64,000 nucleotides of DNA from Bog-473 sp963736525. GTDB lineage: Bacteria > Actinomycetota > Acidimicrobiia > Acidimicrobiales > RAAP-2. Shown in pieces: positions 43,007-54,759 of the stretch. The translations under genes were made by a program, and so were the position numbers. The notes beneath the pieces are model-generated. The model did not search any database, was not told the DNA's origin, and saw only the letters and a list, made by a program, of their open reading frames with translations. Positions within the stretch are counted from its first letter, which is position 1. Every line of letters begins with the position of its first letter. The DNA lies in NCBI GenBank assembly GCA_963736525.1, contig CAVTPF010000012.1, forward strand, positions 310,001 to 374,000. Reading direction: 5' to 3'.

Positions 43007-43582
43007 ATGAGCAGACGACCCGTCGCCGGCCTGGTGCTCACCCCGGGTGCGAGTGCCGGCCGGGACCATGCAGGACTGGTCGCCATCGATGACGCGGTGG
43101 CACGGCTCGGCATCGCGGTGGAGCGCGTCGAATTCCCCGGGCACACCGCCGGCAGGCGCCGCCCCGACCCGCCGGCGGTGTGCATCGGAACCGTCCGCAC
43201 GGCCGCGTCCGCGCTCGCCGAGCGTCTTGGCGTCCCGGTCGACCGCATCGCCGTCGGTGGCCGTTCCTTCGGCGGGCGCATGTGCTCGCAGGCGGTGGCC
43301 GAGGGCCTCGAGGCAGCCGCGCTCGTCCTCGTCAGTTATCCGCTCCATCCACCGGGGCGACCCGATCGGCTCCGGACGGCGCAGTTTGCCGACCTCCACC
43401 TGCCATGCCTCTTCGTCTCGGGCCGCCGGGACGCCTTCGCCACCCCCGCGGAGCTCGAGGCCGAGGCCGGCGCCATCCCGGGAGCCGTCACGCTCGCCTC
43501 GGTCGACGGAGACCACTCGCTGCGCCGACGGGAAGCCGAGGTGGCCGACGTCGTCGCCGCCTGGCTGGCGGACCTCGCCTGA
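43007..43582 (+). CDS. Alpha/beta hydrolase, KANL3/TEX30-like
   Basis: A 191-residue small hydrolase. LVLTPGASAGRDH forms the oxyanion turn, GGRSFGGRMCS carries the nucleophile serine, the acid lies in SGRRDAFATP, and DGDHSLRRR supplies the histidine. This matches the dienelactone-hydrolase-like KANL3/TEX30 group. Function unknown. Start ATG 43007. Confidence 0.85.
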   Translation: MSRRPVAGLVLTPGASAGRDHAGLVAIDDAVARLGIAVERVEFPGHTAGRRRPDPPAVCIGTVRTAASALAERLGVPVDRIAVGGRSFGGRMCSQAVAEGLEAAALVLVSYPLHPPGRPDRLRTAQFADLHLPCLFVSGRRDAFATPAELEAEAGAIPGAVTLASVDGDHSLRRREAEVADVVAAWLADLA

Positions 43583-43633
43583 GTGGCAGAGTGGAACGGC
43601 GTGCCGACGGAACCGAGATTCGGAGGGAGCGCC

Positions 43634-43783
43634 GTGAACCCAGGAGAAGAGCCAGTGCCCGCTTCGGGCCCGGTCCGACCGGCCGTGCCCGACCACGTCG
43701 ACGAGCAGGAGGAGGAGTCCTTCCCGGCGTCCGACCCCCATTCCGACTGGGCCGGGCCCGGACCGGACCGGGACCCGGACTGA
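43634..43783 (+). CDS. Small protein with ESFPASDP motif
   Basis: About 49 residues from GTG 43634, with GGAGGG 6 bp upstream; a longer start at GTG 43583 is possible. The C-terminal EEESFPASDPHSDWAGPGP matches a widespread family of tiny acidic proteins defined by a (E)ESFPASDP core. No function is known. Proline- and acid-rich, probably disordered. Confidence 0.65.
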   Translation: MNPGEEPVPASGPVRPAVPDHVDEQEEESFPASDPHSDWAGPGPDRDPD

Positions 43784-43805
43784 GCAGGCGCCGCCGTCGA
43801 GAGAC

Positions 43806-44382
43806 TCAGCCGCGCTGGGCGATGTGGTCCAACAGGTGCGCCGTCTCCTCGGGTGCCGCCAGCATCATGTCGTGTCCGCAGTGCAGCTCGTGCGTCTCCC
43901 AGCCGGCGTCCACCGCGGCGTCGTAGAACCGCCCGAGGCTGGGGAGCGGCGGATCCGTGTGCTGCACGTAGACCTTGCGCAACCCGCTCCAGCGGACCCG
44001 GGTCGAAGTCGGTGGGCTCGACCTGGCACCGGAACGGAAAGGCGGTGAGGCGCGGCCCGACCCAGGCGCGCAGCGTCTCGTCGCGGATGCCCCACTGGTC
44101 GAGGAACGCATCGGTGGCCGGGACGAGCCAGCCGTCGCCGTCCTCGGCCACCAGCCGGCGGCAGCGATCGGCCACGTCCGCCGGCTCGACGTCCAGCGGG
44201 CTCTGGCCCGGAGCGGTCACGAACGCGCCCAGGTACACGACCGACGCCAGGCGGCTCCCGGCGCGCTCGGCGACGGGGCCGGCCAGCACGCCGGCATAGC
44301 TGTGGAGCACCAGGTGCTCCTGCACCGCGCGCCAGCACCAACCGCCGTGCATGGCGCCGTGGACCAGCACGAACGTGGCCAC
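43806..44382 (-). pseudogene. Decayed alpha/beta hydrolase (deletion and frameshift)
   Basis: From GTG 44382 the protein begins like the hydrolase at 41249 (ATFVLVHGAMHGGWCWRAVQ) but jumps directly to LVLHSYAGVLAGPVAERAG, so roughly 55-60 residues of the normal segment between the oxyanion loop and the nucleophile are missing. The nucleophile motif is L-H-S-Y-A-G. Near 43975-43985 the frame is lost, and the C-terminal part (KVYVQHTDPPLPSLGRFYD, CGHDMMLAAPEETA) continues in another frame to a stop at 43806. The span of 577 bp equals 3n+1, as expected for one extra base. The deletion shows real decay. Confidence 0.78.
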
Positions 44383-44604
44383 GTCGACTCCTCTCCGGCC
44401 CCGGCACCGCCGGGGCCCACGCAGGCGCGGCCTCGTCACCGCTGACACAGCCTGGCCCCTCGCCCGCCCGATCGCTCCTCCGTGGCCCGGAGCCCGGCCC
44501 GGCTCCGTGGCCGCGAGCCTGGCCCGGACGGTCTGTGCCGCAGCTCGGCGGCGTTTTCCGCCCAACCGCTCAATGCCCGTGGCGATTCTGCCGTGGTTAC
44601 GGGA

Positions 44605-48012
<3,408 letters not shown>

Positions 48013-48013
48013 C

Positions 48014-48994
48014 ATGCAGATCCTCATTGCCGACGACGATCCCACGAGCCGACTCCTGTTGAAGGCGATCGTCACGAAGCTGGGTCACGAATGCCTCGTG
48101 GCCGAAGAGGGATCGAGCGCATGGGACCTGCTGTCGTCCGGTGGCATCGACGTCTTGTTGACGGACTGGATGATGCCGGGCATCGACGGGCCGGAGCTGT
48201 GCCGGCGCGTGCGCGACACGCCCGGCGAGAGCTACGTGTACATCGTCTTGACCACCGGACTCGACCATCCCGAGCACGTGCTCGAGGGCATGAGTGCGGG
48301 GGCCGATGACTACCTGATAAAGCCCGTCGACTCGTTCGCGGTGCGGACGCGGCTCGTGGCGGCCGAGCGTGTGACGGAGTTGCACACCATGCTGGCCCGG
48401 ACCCAGGCCGAGCTCGAACGAGTCAATGTCGAGTTGCTGGAGCGGTCGCTGACCGACCAGTTGACCGGTCTCGGTAACCGCCGGCGCATGGAGGAGGACG
48501 TCGCCCGCACCCACGCCCGAGCCGTGAGGGCCGGCCGGCCCTATGGGGTCGCACTATTCGACATCGACCATTTCAAGCTCTACAACGATCATTACGGGCA
48601 CGTCGCCGGGGACGACACGCTGCGGCGGGTCGCCGCGGAGATCGATCTCGTGGTGCGGGCGGGGGAGTGCGCCTTTCGCTACGGCGGCGAGGAGTTCCTC
48701 CTTCTCGTGCCGGACTGCGATCCGGGCGACTCCATCGTCGTCACCGCCGAGCGGGTCCGCCGGGCGGTCGCCGAGGCGGCCATCCCGCATTGCGCCCAGC
48801 CGTCGGCGCCCCCCTTCGTGACGCTCAGCGGCGGCGTGTCGTGCTGGACACCGGGCTCTTCGCTGTCGGCGCTCGAGGTGATCGAGCAGGCCGACGAGGC
48901 GCTCTTCGAGGCCAAGTCCGCCGGGCGCAACCGCGTACACGCGGCGGCGTCACTCGGCGGACGGGTGGAGGCGGCCACCGTCGTAGTCGGCTGA
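48014..48994 (+). CDS. Response regulator with GGDEF diguanylate cyclase domain
   Basis: A 326-residue PleD/WspR-like protein. The receiver domain holds D51 (LLTDWMMPG) and K103 (LIKPVD). A coiled linker follows (ELHTMLARTQAELERVNVELLE), then the cyclase domain with active site GGEEF at 224-228. The upstream inhibitory-site position reads R215-A-G-E218, RxxE instead of RxxD, so product inhibition may be weak. It makes c-di-GMP from GTP and is probably phosphorylated by the kinase before it. Start ATG 48014 is 1 bp after that stop. Confidence 0.93.
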   Translation: MQILIADDDPTSRLLLKAIVTKLGHECLVAEEGSSAWDLLSSGGIDVLLTDWMMPGIDGPELCRRVRDTPGESYVYIVLTTGLDHPEHVLEGMSAGADDYLIKPVDSFAVRTRLVAAERVTELHTMLARTQAELERVNVELLERSLTDQLTGLGNRRRMEEDVARTHARAVRAGRPYGVALFDIDHFKLYNDHYGHVAGDDTLRRVAAEIDLVVRAGECAFRYGGEEFLLLVPDCDPGDSIVVTAERVRRAVAEAAIPHCAQPSAPPFVTLSGGVSCWTPGSSLSALEVIEQADEALFEAKSAGRNRVHAAASLGGRVEAATVVVG

Positions 48995-49023
48995 CGATCG
49001 GGAACCACCGGCAACCGGCAAAG

Positions 49024-49037
49024 CGGCCGCGCGGCCG
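49024..49037. terminator. Possible bidirectional hairpin between convergent genes
   Basis: CGGCCGC/GCGGCCG is a perfect 14-bp palindrome in the 49-bp gap between the cyclase stop and the tetR stop. It could fold as a stem in both transcripts, but there is no T-tract and no natural loop, so the call is weak. Confidence 0.25.
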
Positions 49038-49043
49038 GAGCGC

Positions 49044-49616
49044 TCAGACGACGGCGGCCTGGGTGAAGCTGCTCCGCAACGCGCGGAAGCCGTCGGACGT
49101 CTCCCGCACGAACTCCTCGTCGCGGGCGGCGTCGCCCCGCTCCAGCCAGGTGAGCGTCGCCTCCACGAGCCAGCCGAAGAGGACCTCGGAATGCCAGGCG
49201 TCGAGCAGCGCGTCGCCGGTGTCGAGCGCACTGAGCTCGCGCACCACCGCCACCGAGACCGACCTGAGCTCGGCGGCATAGGCCGCGAACTGCGGCTCCC
49301 GTGCGGCGTGGCGCCACAGGAGCGTGAAGGCGTCCGGATCGTCCCGGGCCACGGTGAGCAGCGTCCGGGGGCCGAGCCCGCTCCGGGTCGGCAGCGCCAA
49401 CTCGCTGCGGAGCTCGTGGCCCAGCTGGTCGAAGACCTGCTGGAGGATCTCGCGATAGAGCTCCTCCTTCGAGCCGAAGTGCCGATACACGATGAGCTTG
49501 GTCACCCCGCACGCCGCCGCCACGTCCTCCATGGAGGTGTCGGCGAAGCCAGACGACGCGAACGCCCGTGCCGCGCCGTGGAGGATGGCGGCACGTCGTT
49601 CGGCGCGGGGCAACAA
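49044..49616 (-). CDS. TetR family regulator with a TTG start
   Basis: A protein of about 190 residues. The HTH is at the N-terminus (RAAILHGAARAFASSGFADTS, EDVAAACGVTKLIVYRHFGSKEELY). No ATG or GTG lies in a suitable place; TTG 49616 (or the adjacent TTG 49613) gives a normal TetR length, with GAGAG a few bases upstream. It is divergent from the ferritin-like/LLM pair, with a palindromic operator between the two starts, so it is probably the local repressor. Confidence 0.85.
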   Translation of the reverse strand: MLPRAERRAAILHGAARAFASSGFADTSMEDVAAACGVTKLIVYRHFGSKEELYREILQQVFDQLGHELRSELALPTRSGLGPRTLLTVARDDPDAFTLLWRHAAREPQFAAYAAELRSVSVAVVRELSALDTGDALLDAWHSEVLFGWLVEATLTWLERGDAARDEEFVRETSDGFRALRSSFTQAAVV

Positions 49617-49638
49617 TTTGCTCTCGATCTGTATACGA

Positions 49639-49654
49639 GTGAGTATATACTCAC
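49639..49654. promoter_or_regulatory. 16-bp perfect palindrome GTGAGTATATACTCAC
   Basis: It lies 22 bp upstream of the TetR TTG start and 61 bp upstream of the ferritin-like gene. Perfect dyad symmetry, AT-rich core and divergent placement are typical of a TetR operator that controls both directions. Confidence 0.75.
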
Positions 49655-49715
49655 GAGTCAACAGGGGATCGGGGATCCTGGCGGCGGATCGAGACGAGAC
49701 CGAGAGGGTTCGGCC

Positions 49716-50753
49716 ATGACCACGGTGCAGGTGTGCTTCAGCGAAGACGAGCTGCTCGCCGACCTGCCGACGACCGAGCCGCTCGTCGCCGGCGGCGTGC
49801 GCTGTCACGGCGGCTTCGACGGGGACGGCCACTACGTCTCCCCCCGCACCCGGTTCCGGCTGCCGGCCATCGCAGCGTGGGGCGAGCAGAACTGCGAGCG
49901 CTTCTCGACGGAGCTGATCGACGTGCCGCTCGAGTGGTGGGAGCGGTCGTTCCCCAACGCCGAGCAGGCGCGCTTCCTCATCCGGGCGGGGGTGCCCGAG
50001 CCGCTCATGGCGACGCTCACGCGGATCGGCACCGTCGAGGGCTACGGCGCCAACATCTGCCTGCTCAAGCCGCAAGACCTGCAGCGTCACTTCGCCGAGG
50101 ACGTCAGCGGGACGGCCATCGACCATCTCGGCCGTGGGCTCTTCGAAGCGCACGGGCGCGACGAGGCGGGCTGGGACGAGGAGGCGGGTCACAAGGACAT
50201 GTGGTTCGCCGCCCGCGACATCGCGTTCGACCGGTCGTGCCAGGAGCTCGACATCGACGCCATGCTCGCCCGCATGGGCTTCGGGTCCGGGCGACCCGGT
50301 GCCGACGCTCCGCGCGTGCTCCCCGACGACATCCCTCAGGGGCTGGAGATGATGGTGAGCTTGATGGTCCGCGTGCTCTTCATCGAGATCTCGGCCTTCC
50401 ACACCTTCGCCTGGGCCGAGCAGTGGATGTCCGACGCCGACCTGGTGGCCGGCGACGGGGAGGCGGCTCGCCTCGTCTCCTACATCCGGGCCGACGAGAC
50501 GCCGCACGTCGGCTACCTGCGCACCGCCCTCTCGGAGATGCGGGATCGCACCTGGGTCGGCGAGAGCGGGCGGCGCTATGCCGGCACGGACATGGTCGGG
50601 CGGATCTGGGAGCCCCTCCTCCGGCACAGCCTCGGCGAGGCGCGGGAGGAAGGACGCCGGGCCGCCCTGAGCGAGGTCGAGTTCTGGTGCGCCAAACACC
50701 CGCGGGGAACGGACATCCTGGCCGAATTCCTGGCGCTGGGCGGTGCCGCATGA
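49716..50753 (+). CDS. Ferritin-like (putative diiron) protein of unknown function
   Basis: A 345-residue protein without a recognised family. Two ExxH motifs, E156-A-G-H159 and E261-T-P-H264, together with E144 and E224, resemble the four-carboxylate/two-histidine ligand set of ferritin-like diiron oxygenases, although the spacing of the first pair is short. The surrounding sequence is helical (GLEMMVSLMVRVLFIEISAFHTFAWAEQWM). It is translationally coupled (ATGA) to an LLM monooxygenase, so a role in an oxidative step on the same substrate is likely. Start ATG 49716 follows GAGAGGG. Confidence 0.75.
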   Translation: MTTVQVCFSEDELLADLPTTEPLVAGGVRCHGGFDGDGHYVSPRTRFRLPAIAAWGEQNCERFSTELIDVPLEWWERSFPNAEQARFLIRAGVPEPLMATLTRIGTVEGYGANICLLKPQDLQRHFAEDVSGTAIDHLGRGLFEAHGRDEAGWDEEAGHKDMWFAARDIAFDRSCQELDIDAMLARMGFGSGRPGADAPRVLPDDIPQGLEMMVSLMVRVLFIEISAFHTFAWAEQWMSDADLVAGDGEAARLVSYIRADETPHVGYLRTALSEMRDRTWVGESGRRYAGTDMVGRIWEPLLRHSLGEAREEGRRAALSEVEFWCAKHPRGTDILAEFLALGGAA

Positions 50754-52114
50754 AGTTCGGGGTCTTCTACGAGCACCAGCTGCCGCGACCGTGGGAGCAG
50801 CAGAGCGAGTACCGGCTCATGCAGGACGCGCTCGAGCAGGTGGAGCTGGCCGACCGCCTCGGTTTCGACGTCGTCTGGGAGGTCGAGCACCACTTCTTGG
50901 AGGAGTACAGCCACTCCTCGGCGCCCGAGGTCTTCCTCGGCGCGTGCAGCCAACGAACCCGCGACATCCGCCTCGGGCACGGCATCATCCAGACCGCTCC
51001 GGGCTACAACCATCCGGCGCGCACGGCCGAGCGCGTGGCCACCCTCGATCTCATCTCGGGTGGGCGGGTGGAGTTCGGCTCGGGGGAGTCCGGTTCGGAG
51101 GCCGAGCTGGGCGGTTTCCTCGTCGACCCGGCGACCAAGCGCGACGCGTGGCTCGAGGGCCTGGAGGTCTCCATCCGGTGCATGACCGAGGCCCCGTTCA
51201 CCGGCGTCGACGGTCGTTTCGTGCAGATGCCGCCGCGCAACGTCGTCCCCAAGCCGATGCAACGGCCGCACCCTCCCCTGTGGGTGGCGTGCTCCCGGCG
51301 TGACACCATCCTCCTGGCCGCCGAGAAGGGGATCGGTGCACTCACCTTCGCCTTCATCGACCCCGAAGAGGCGCACAAATGGGTCTCCGACTACGAGCAG
51401 ACGCTGCGCGAGCGCTGCATTCCCGTCGGGCTCGCCGTCAACCCGAACATCGCGTGCGTCACACAGATGATGTGCCACCCCGACGAGAAGGTGGCCCTCG
51501 ACCGCGGCCTCGAGGGCGGCAATTTCTTCGGCTACTCGCTGGGGCACTACTACGTGTTCGGGGAGCACCGGCCGGGGTCGACCGACGTGTGGACCGAGTA
51601 CCTCCAGCGGCGGGGCGACCAGGGCTACTCGCCCGAGATCGAGACGGCCCTACGCCAGGAGCGCCTGGGGGCAAAGCTGGCGTCGGGGGACCGGACGGGC
51701 CTGCGGGGTGCCACGGGAACACCCGAGCAGATCCGGTCGTACCTCGAACGGTTCGAGCAGGCGGGGGTCGACCAGGTCATCTTCGTCCTACAGGCCGGCA
51801 AGAACCGTCACGAGCACATCTGCGAGTCCCTCGAGCTCTTCGGTCGCGAGGTGCTCCCTGCCTTCAAGGAGCGCGACGAGGCTCAGGTGCGCGCCAAGTC
51901 GGCTCGCCTCGGGCCGGCGATCGACGCCGCCATGGAACGTCGGGCGCGTGAGCCGGCGCCACCCGCGCTCCCTCCCGACTACTCGTTCCCCGCCATGCCT
52001 CGGCGTTGGGCGGACGAGACCGGCAGCGAGGAGATGCGCGCGTGGCTCGAGAGCTTCGCCGACGCGCGGGCCAAGGGCGTCAGGGAAGAGGGCCTGGGGA
52101 TTCTCGGCGGCTGA
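50750..52114 (+). CDS. LLM-class flavin-dependent monooxygenase
   Basis: A 454-residue bacterial-luciferase-like protein, longer than the usual 330-380 residues because of a C-terminal tail (from about 370) rich in Arg, Ala and Pro. N-terminal KFGVFYEHQLPRPWEQQSEY, VVWEVEHHFLEEYSHSSAP, RLGHGIIQTAPGYNHPART and SGGRVEFGSGESGSEAELGG are family motifs. It needs reduced flavin. The ATG overlaps the ferritin-like gene stop, and the two are probably co-regulated by the divergent TetR. Confidence 0.9.
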   Translation: MKFGVFYEHQLPRPWEQQSEYRLMQDALEQVELADRLGFDVVWEVEHHFLEEYSHSSAPEVFLGACSQRTRDIRLGHGIIQTAPGYNHPARTAERVATLDLISGGRVEFGSGESGSEAELGGFLVDPATKRDAWLEGLEVSIRCMTEAPFTGVDGRFVQMPPRNVVPKPMQRPHPPLWVACSRRDTILLAAEKGIGALTFAFIDPEEAHKWVSDYEQTLRERCIPVGLAVNPNIACVTQMMCHPDEKVALDRGLEGGNFFGYSLGHYYVFGEHRPGSTDVWTEYLQRRGDQGYSPEIETALRQERLGAKLASGDRTGLRGATGTPEQIRSYLERFEQAGVDQVIFVLQAGKNRHEHICESLELFGREVLPAFKERDEAQVRAKSARLGPAIDAAMERRAREPAPPALPPDYSFPAMPRRWADETGSEEMRAWLESFADARAKGVREEGLGILGG

Positions 52115-52156
52115 GGCCTGGGCACGGGCATAATCGCCTCCGTTGAAGGAGGTGCG

Positions 52157-53089
52157 GTGCAGGTGGCTCAGTCCGACGGTGGCGTGGCGGCCGGTGCTCC
52201 GGCACCCCGGCGAGGCTGGCGGGTGCTCGTCACCGGTGCGACGGGCCGGGTCGGCTTTCCCTTGGCCCGCGCCCTCGCCGTCGAGCACGAGGTCTTCGGC
52301 TTGGCGCGCTGTCGGGGGGAAGGGGGCCTCGAGCGGCTGGTCGGGGCCGGCATCCGTCCCATTGCGGGCGACCTGGCCACCATGGACTTCCGGGATCTCC
52401 CCGAGGGCGTCACCCATGTGTTCCACGCGGCCGCGCGCTTCGGGCGTGAGGAGCCGACGGATTGGCAGCGGATGTTCGAGACCAACGCCAACGCGTCGGG
52501 CCGACTGCTGGCCGCGTGTCCGGGTGCCGCGTTCGTCTACTGCTCCAGCGGCTCGACCTATGCGTACCAGGGTCGACGCCCGATCAGCGAGGAGGATCCT
52601 CCAGGCGTCCACCTCGGCGTCTACAGCCTCTCGAAGATCGCCGGGGAGGCGGTGGTGCGGTACGCGGCGGGGGAGTGCGGGACACGGCTGACCATCATCA
52701 GGATCTTCTCCACCTACGGGCCCGAAGGCGGGGCACCGGTGACCCGGCTGCGGCGCATCATGGCCGGCGAGGACGTCGTCCTCCACCCGGACGCCCCCAA
52801 CAACTACTCCCCGATCTTCGAGGACGACTACGTCCGGCTCGGCATCCGTGCCCTGGAGGTGGCCGCCGTCGACCCCGTCGTCGTCAACTTCGCCGGCAGC
52901 GAGACCGTCAGCGCCGAGGAGTACTGCGCCCACCTCGGGGAGCTGGTGCGCCGCCCGGTGTCGATCCGCTACGACCCCGGCGCGCCGTGGCCGCTGTGGG
53001 CCGACGTGCACAGGATGCACGCCGTCCTGGGCCGGACCGCGGTGCCCTGGCGCGAGGGCATGCGGCGGGTCGTCGAAGCGCTCGGCTGA
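52157..53089 (+). CDS. NAD-dependent epimerase/dehydratase family protein
   Basis: A 310-residue extended SDR. The Rossmann motif GATGRVG is at residues 27-33 and the catalytic YSLSK (YxxxK) near 163-167, with S/T in YCSSGSTYAY. The C-terminal part has the sugar- or substrate-binding region PNNYSPIFEDDY. AAGGAGG precedes GTG 52157. It lies 42 bp after the LLM gene and may belong to the same operon. Confidence 0.88.
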   Translation: MQVAQSDGGVAAGAPAPRRGWRVLVTGATGRVGFPLARALAVEHEVFGLARCRGEGGLERLVGAGIRPIAGDLATMDFRDLPEGVTHVFHAAARFGREEPTDWQRMFETNANASGRLLAACPGAAFVYCSSGSTYAYQGRRPISEEDPPGVHLGVYSLSKIAGEAVVRYAAGECGTRLTIIRIFSTYGPEGGAPVTRLRRIMAGEDVVLHPDAPNNYSPIFEDDYVRLGIRALEVAAVDPVVVNFAGSETVSAEEYCAHLGELVRRPVSIRYDPGAPWPLWADVHRMHAVLGRTAVPWREGMRRVVEALG

Positions 53090-53112
53090 CCGGGCCACCC
53101 CGGCCCGTCCCG

Positions 53113-53152
53113 ATACCCTCTGGGGGTAGTCACTGATACCCTATGGGGGTAT
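53113..53152. promoter_or_regulatory. Two CsoR-type operators
   Basis: ATACCCTCTGGGGGTAG (53113-53129) and ATACCCTATGGGGGTAT (53136-53152) are spaced 23 bp apart. Both match the ATACCC..GGGGTAT form bound by CsoR-family repressors. The second copy touches the csoR start codon, implying tight autoregulation. Confidence 0.8.
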
Positions 53153-53453
53153 GGGAGAACGGAACGCCGTGCAGCCCGGGTACATCGCAAACAAGGAGGC
53201 CCTGCAGAAGCGGCTGCGCAGGGTGGAAGGTCAGGTCCGCGGCCTCCAGCGCATGGTCGACGAGGACCGGTACTGCATCGACATCCTGGAGCAGGTCTCG
53301 GCGGCGACGAGGGCCCTCCAGGTGGCGGCGCTCGAACTCCTGAGCGACCATCTGGCCCATTGCGTGTCCGATGCCGTGCGCCACGGAGGCGACGAAGCCA
53401 CCGCGAAGCTCGACGAGGCCTCCGCCGCCATCGGGCGGTTGGTGCGCTCCTGA
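53151..53453 (+). CDS. csoR: CsoR/RcnR family metal-sensing repressor
   Basis: A 100-residue all-helical repressor. Metal ligands in the C-H-C pattern are C42, H67 and C71, with the same spacing as the Cu(I) site of Mycobacterium tuberculosis CsoR (C36, H61, C65). ALQKRLRRVEGQVRGLQRMV is the DNA-binding helix. ATG 53151 overlaps the operator; GTG 53169 is an alternative start that would free it. It controls the permease 4 bp downstream. Copper(I) is the most likely signal. Confidence 0.92.
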   Translation: MGERNAVQPGYIANKEALQKRLRRVEGQVRGLQRMVDEDRYCIDILEQVSAATRALQVAALELLSDHLAHCVSDAVRHGGDEATAKLDEASAAIGRLVRS

Positions 53454-53457
53454 GCCG

Positions 53458-54642
53458 GTGCTCGCGACGGCCACCGCGCTGGTGGACATCGGGCGCTCGC
53501 TGCGGGAGGGCTTCTTCATGTTCTGGGAGACCCTCTGGCCGCTCATACTCGGATTCGGGCTGTCGGGGGCCGTCCAGGCGTTCGTGAGCCGCGACGCCAT
53601 GCAGCGCAAGCTCGGCGACCATCGGGCACCGGCGGTCGCACGGGCGTCGGGCTACGGCATGGTGTCCTCGTCGTGCTCGTACGCGGCGTCCGCGATGGCC
53701 AAGTCGCTCTTTGTGAAGGGGGCCGACTACCTGGCCGCCATGGTCTTCATGTTCGCATCGACCAATCTCGTCATTGAGCTCGGGATCGTCCTCATCGTCC
53801 TGATGGGGTGGCAGTTCGCCGTGAGCGAATTCGTCGGCGGCATCATCATGATCGCCCTCCTGGCCACTCTGGGCGGCCTGTGGCTGCGCGGGCGCCTCGT
53901 CGTCGAGGCCCGTGCGCGGCTGCAGCGCGAGGAGGGCGCAGACGACCACGTCCACGGTGTGGCTCGGGCCCAGGGTGCCGGGGAGGTTCCCTGGTCGGCG
54001 CGGGTGCGGACCGGCGCGGGCTGGGCCGACAGCGCGACCTACACCATGGCCGACCTGACCATGCTGCGCCGCGAGCTGCTGGTGGGGTACACGGTGGCCG
54101 GGTTCCTGGCCGTCCTGGTGCCGACGTCGGTCTGGCAGGCCCTCTTCGTGACCGGGCACGGGTTCTGGACGAGCCTGGAGAACGTCATCGTCGGCCCCTT
54201 CATCGCCATCATCAGTTTCGTCTGCTCCATCGGCAACGTCCCGTTGGCGGCCGCACTGTGGAAGGGCGGCATCTCCTTCGGCGGCGTGATCTCGTTCATC
54301 TTCGCCGACCTCATCACTTTTCCCCTGCTCATGATCTACCGGCGCTATTACGGCACCCGGCTGATGCTCCGGATGCTCGCTGTCTTCTGGGCCCTGATGT
54401 CGACCGCCGGGCTCGCCACGGAGGGGATCTTCCGCGCCGCCGGACTGGTCCCGACGATGCGACCGGTCACGGTGGCCCCGGCGCATTTCGCCTGGAACTA
54501 CACGACGTACCTCAACCTGGTCTTCCTGGTGCTGTTCGGCGTCCTGTACTGGACCTACCGGAACAGAGAGCGGCTGGGCGGAGGCGACGGCTCCCCGCAC
54601 GGCACCGTCTGCGAACGGCACATGACACAGCACCCCGCATGA
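53458..54642 (+). CDS. Permease of the DUF318/ArsP-like family
   Basis: A 394-residue membrane protein with about eight transmembrane segments in two halves, each containing the family motif: SSSCSYAASAMAKSLFVKGA in the first and VCSIGNVPLAAALWKGG in the second. A hydrophilic, charged loop (about 145-205, REEGADDHVHGVARAQG) separates them. The neighbouring CsoR suggests metal or metalloid export. The last residues H-M-T-Q-H-P-A are encoded by the first unit of the 17-bp tandem repeat. GTG 53458 is 4 bp after csoR. Confidence 0.87.
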   Translation: MLATATALVDIGRSLREGFFMFWETLWPLILGFGLSGAVQAFVSRDAMQRKLGDHRAPAVARASGYGMVSSSCSYAASAMAKSLFVKGADYLAAMVFMFASTNLVIELGIVLIVLMGWQFAVSEFVGGIIMIALLATLGGLWLRGRLVVEARARLQREEGADDHVHGVARAQGAGEVPWSARVRTGAGWADSATYTMADLTMLRRELLVGYTVAGFLAVLVPTSVWQALFVTGHGFWTSLENVIVGPFIAIISFVCSIGNVPLAAALWKGGISFGGVISFIFADLITFPLLMIYRRYYGTRLMLRMLAVFWALMSTAGLATEGIFRAAGLVPTMRPVTVAPAHFAWNYTTYLNLVFLVLFGVLYWTYRNRERLGGGDGSPHGTVCERHMTQHPA

Positions 54643-54705
54643 CGCAGCACCACGCATGACACAGCACCACGCATGACGCAGCACCACGCATGACACAGCA
54701 CCCCG
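54621..54705 (+). repeat. Five 17-bp tandem repeats forming coupled micro-ORFs
   Basis: The unit CATGACRCAGCACCMCG is repeated five times (starts at 54621, 54638, 54655, 54672, 54689). Each ATG opens a 6-codon frame (M-T-Q-H-P/H-A) that ends in TGA, and each TGA overlaps the next ATG as ATGA. The first copy encodes the C-terminus of the permease. The chain ends at an ATG at 54707. Units alternate A/G at base 7. Confidence 0.85.
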
Positions 54706-54759
54706 CATGACCGAGGTCACGACCGCCGGCACGAGGACCACGCGGTCGGCCGGGACCGC

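Noticed and set aside
49733..50749. N-terminal extension of the LLM gene in the same open frame
   Set aside because: It overlaps the ferritin-like gene in another frame and reads as Arg-rich shadow; the true start is ATG 50750 coupled by ATGA.
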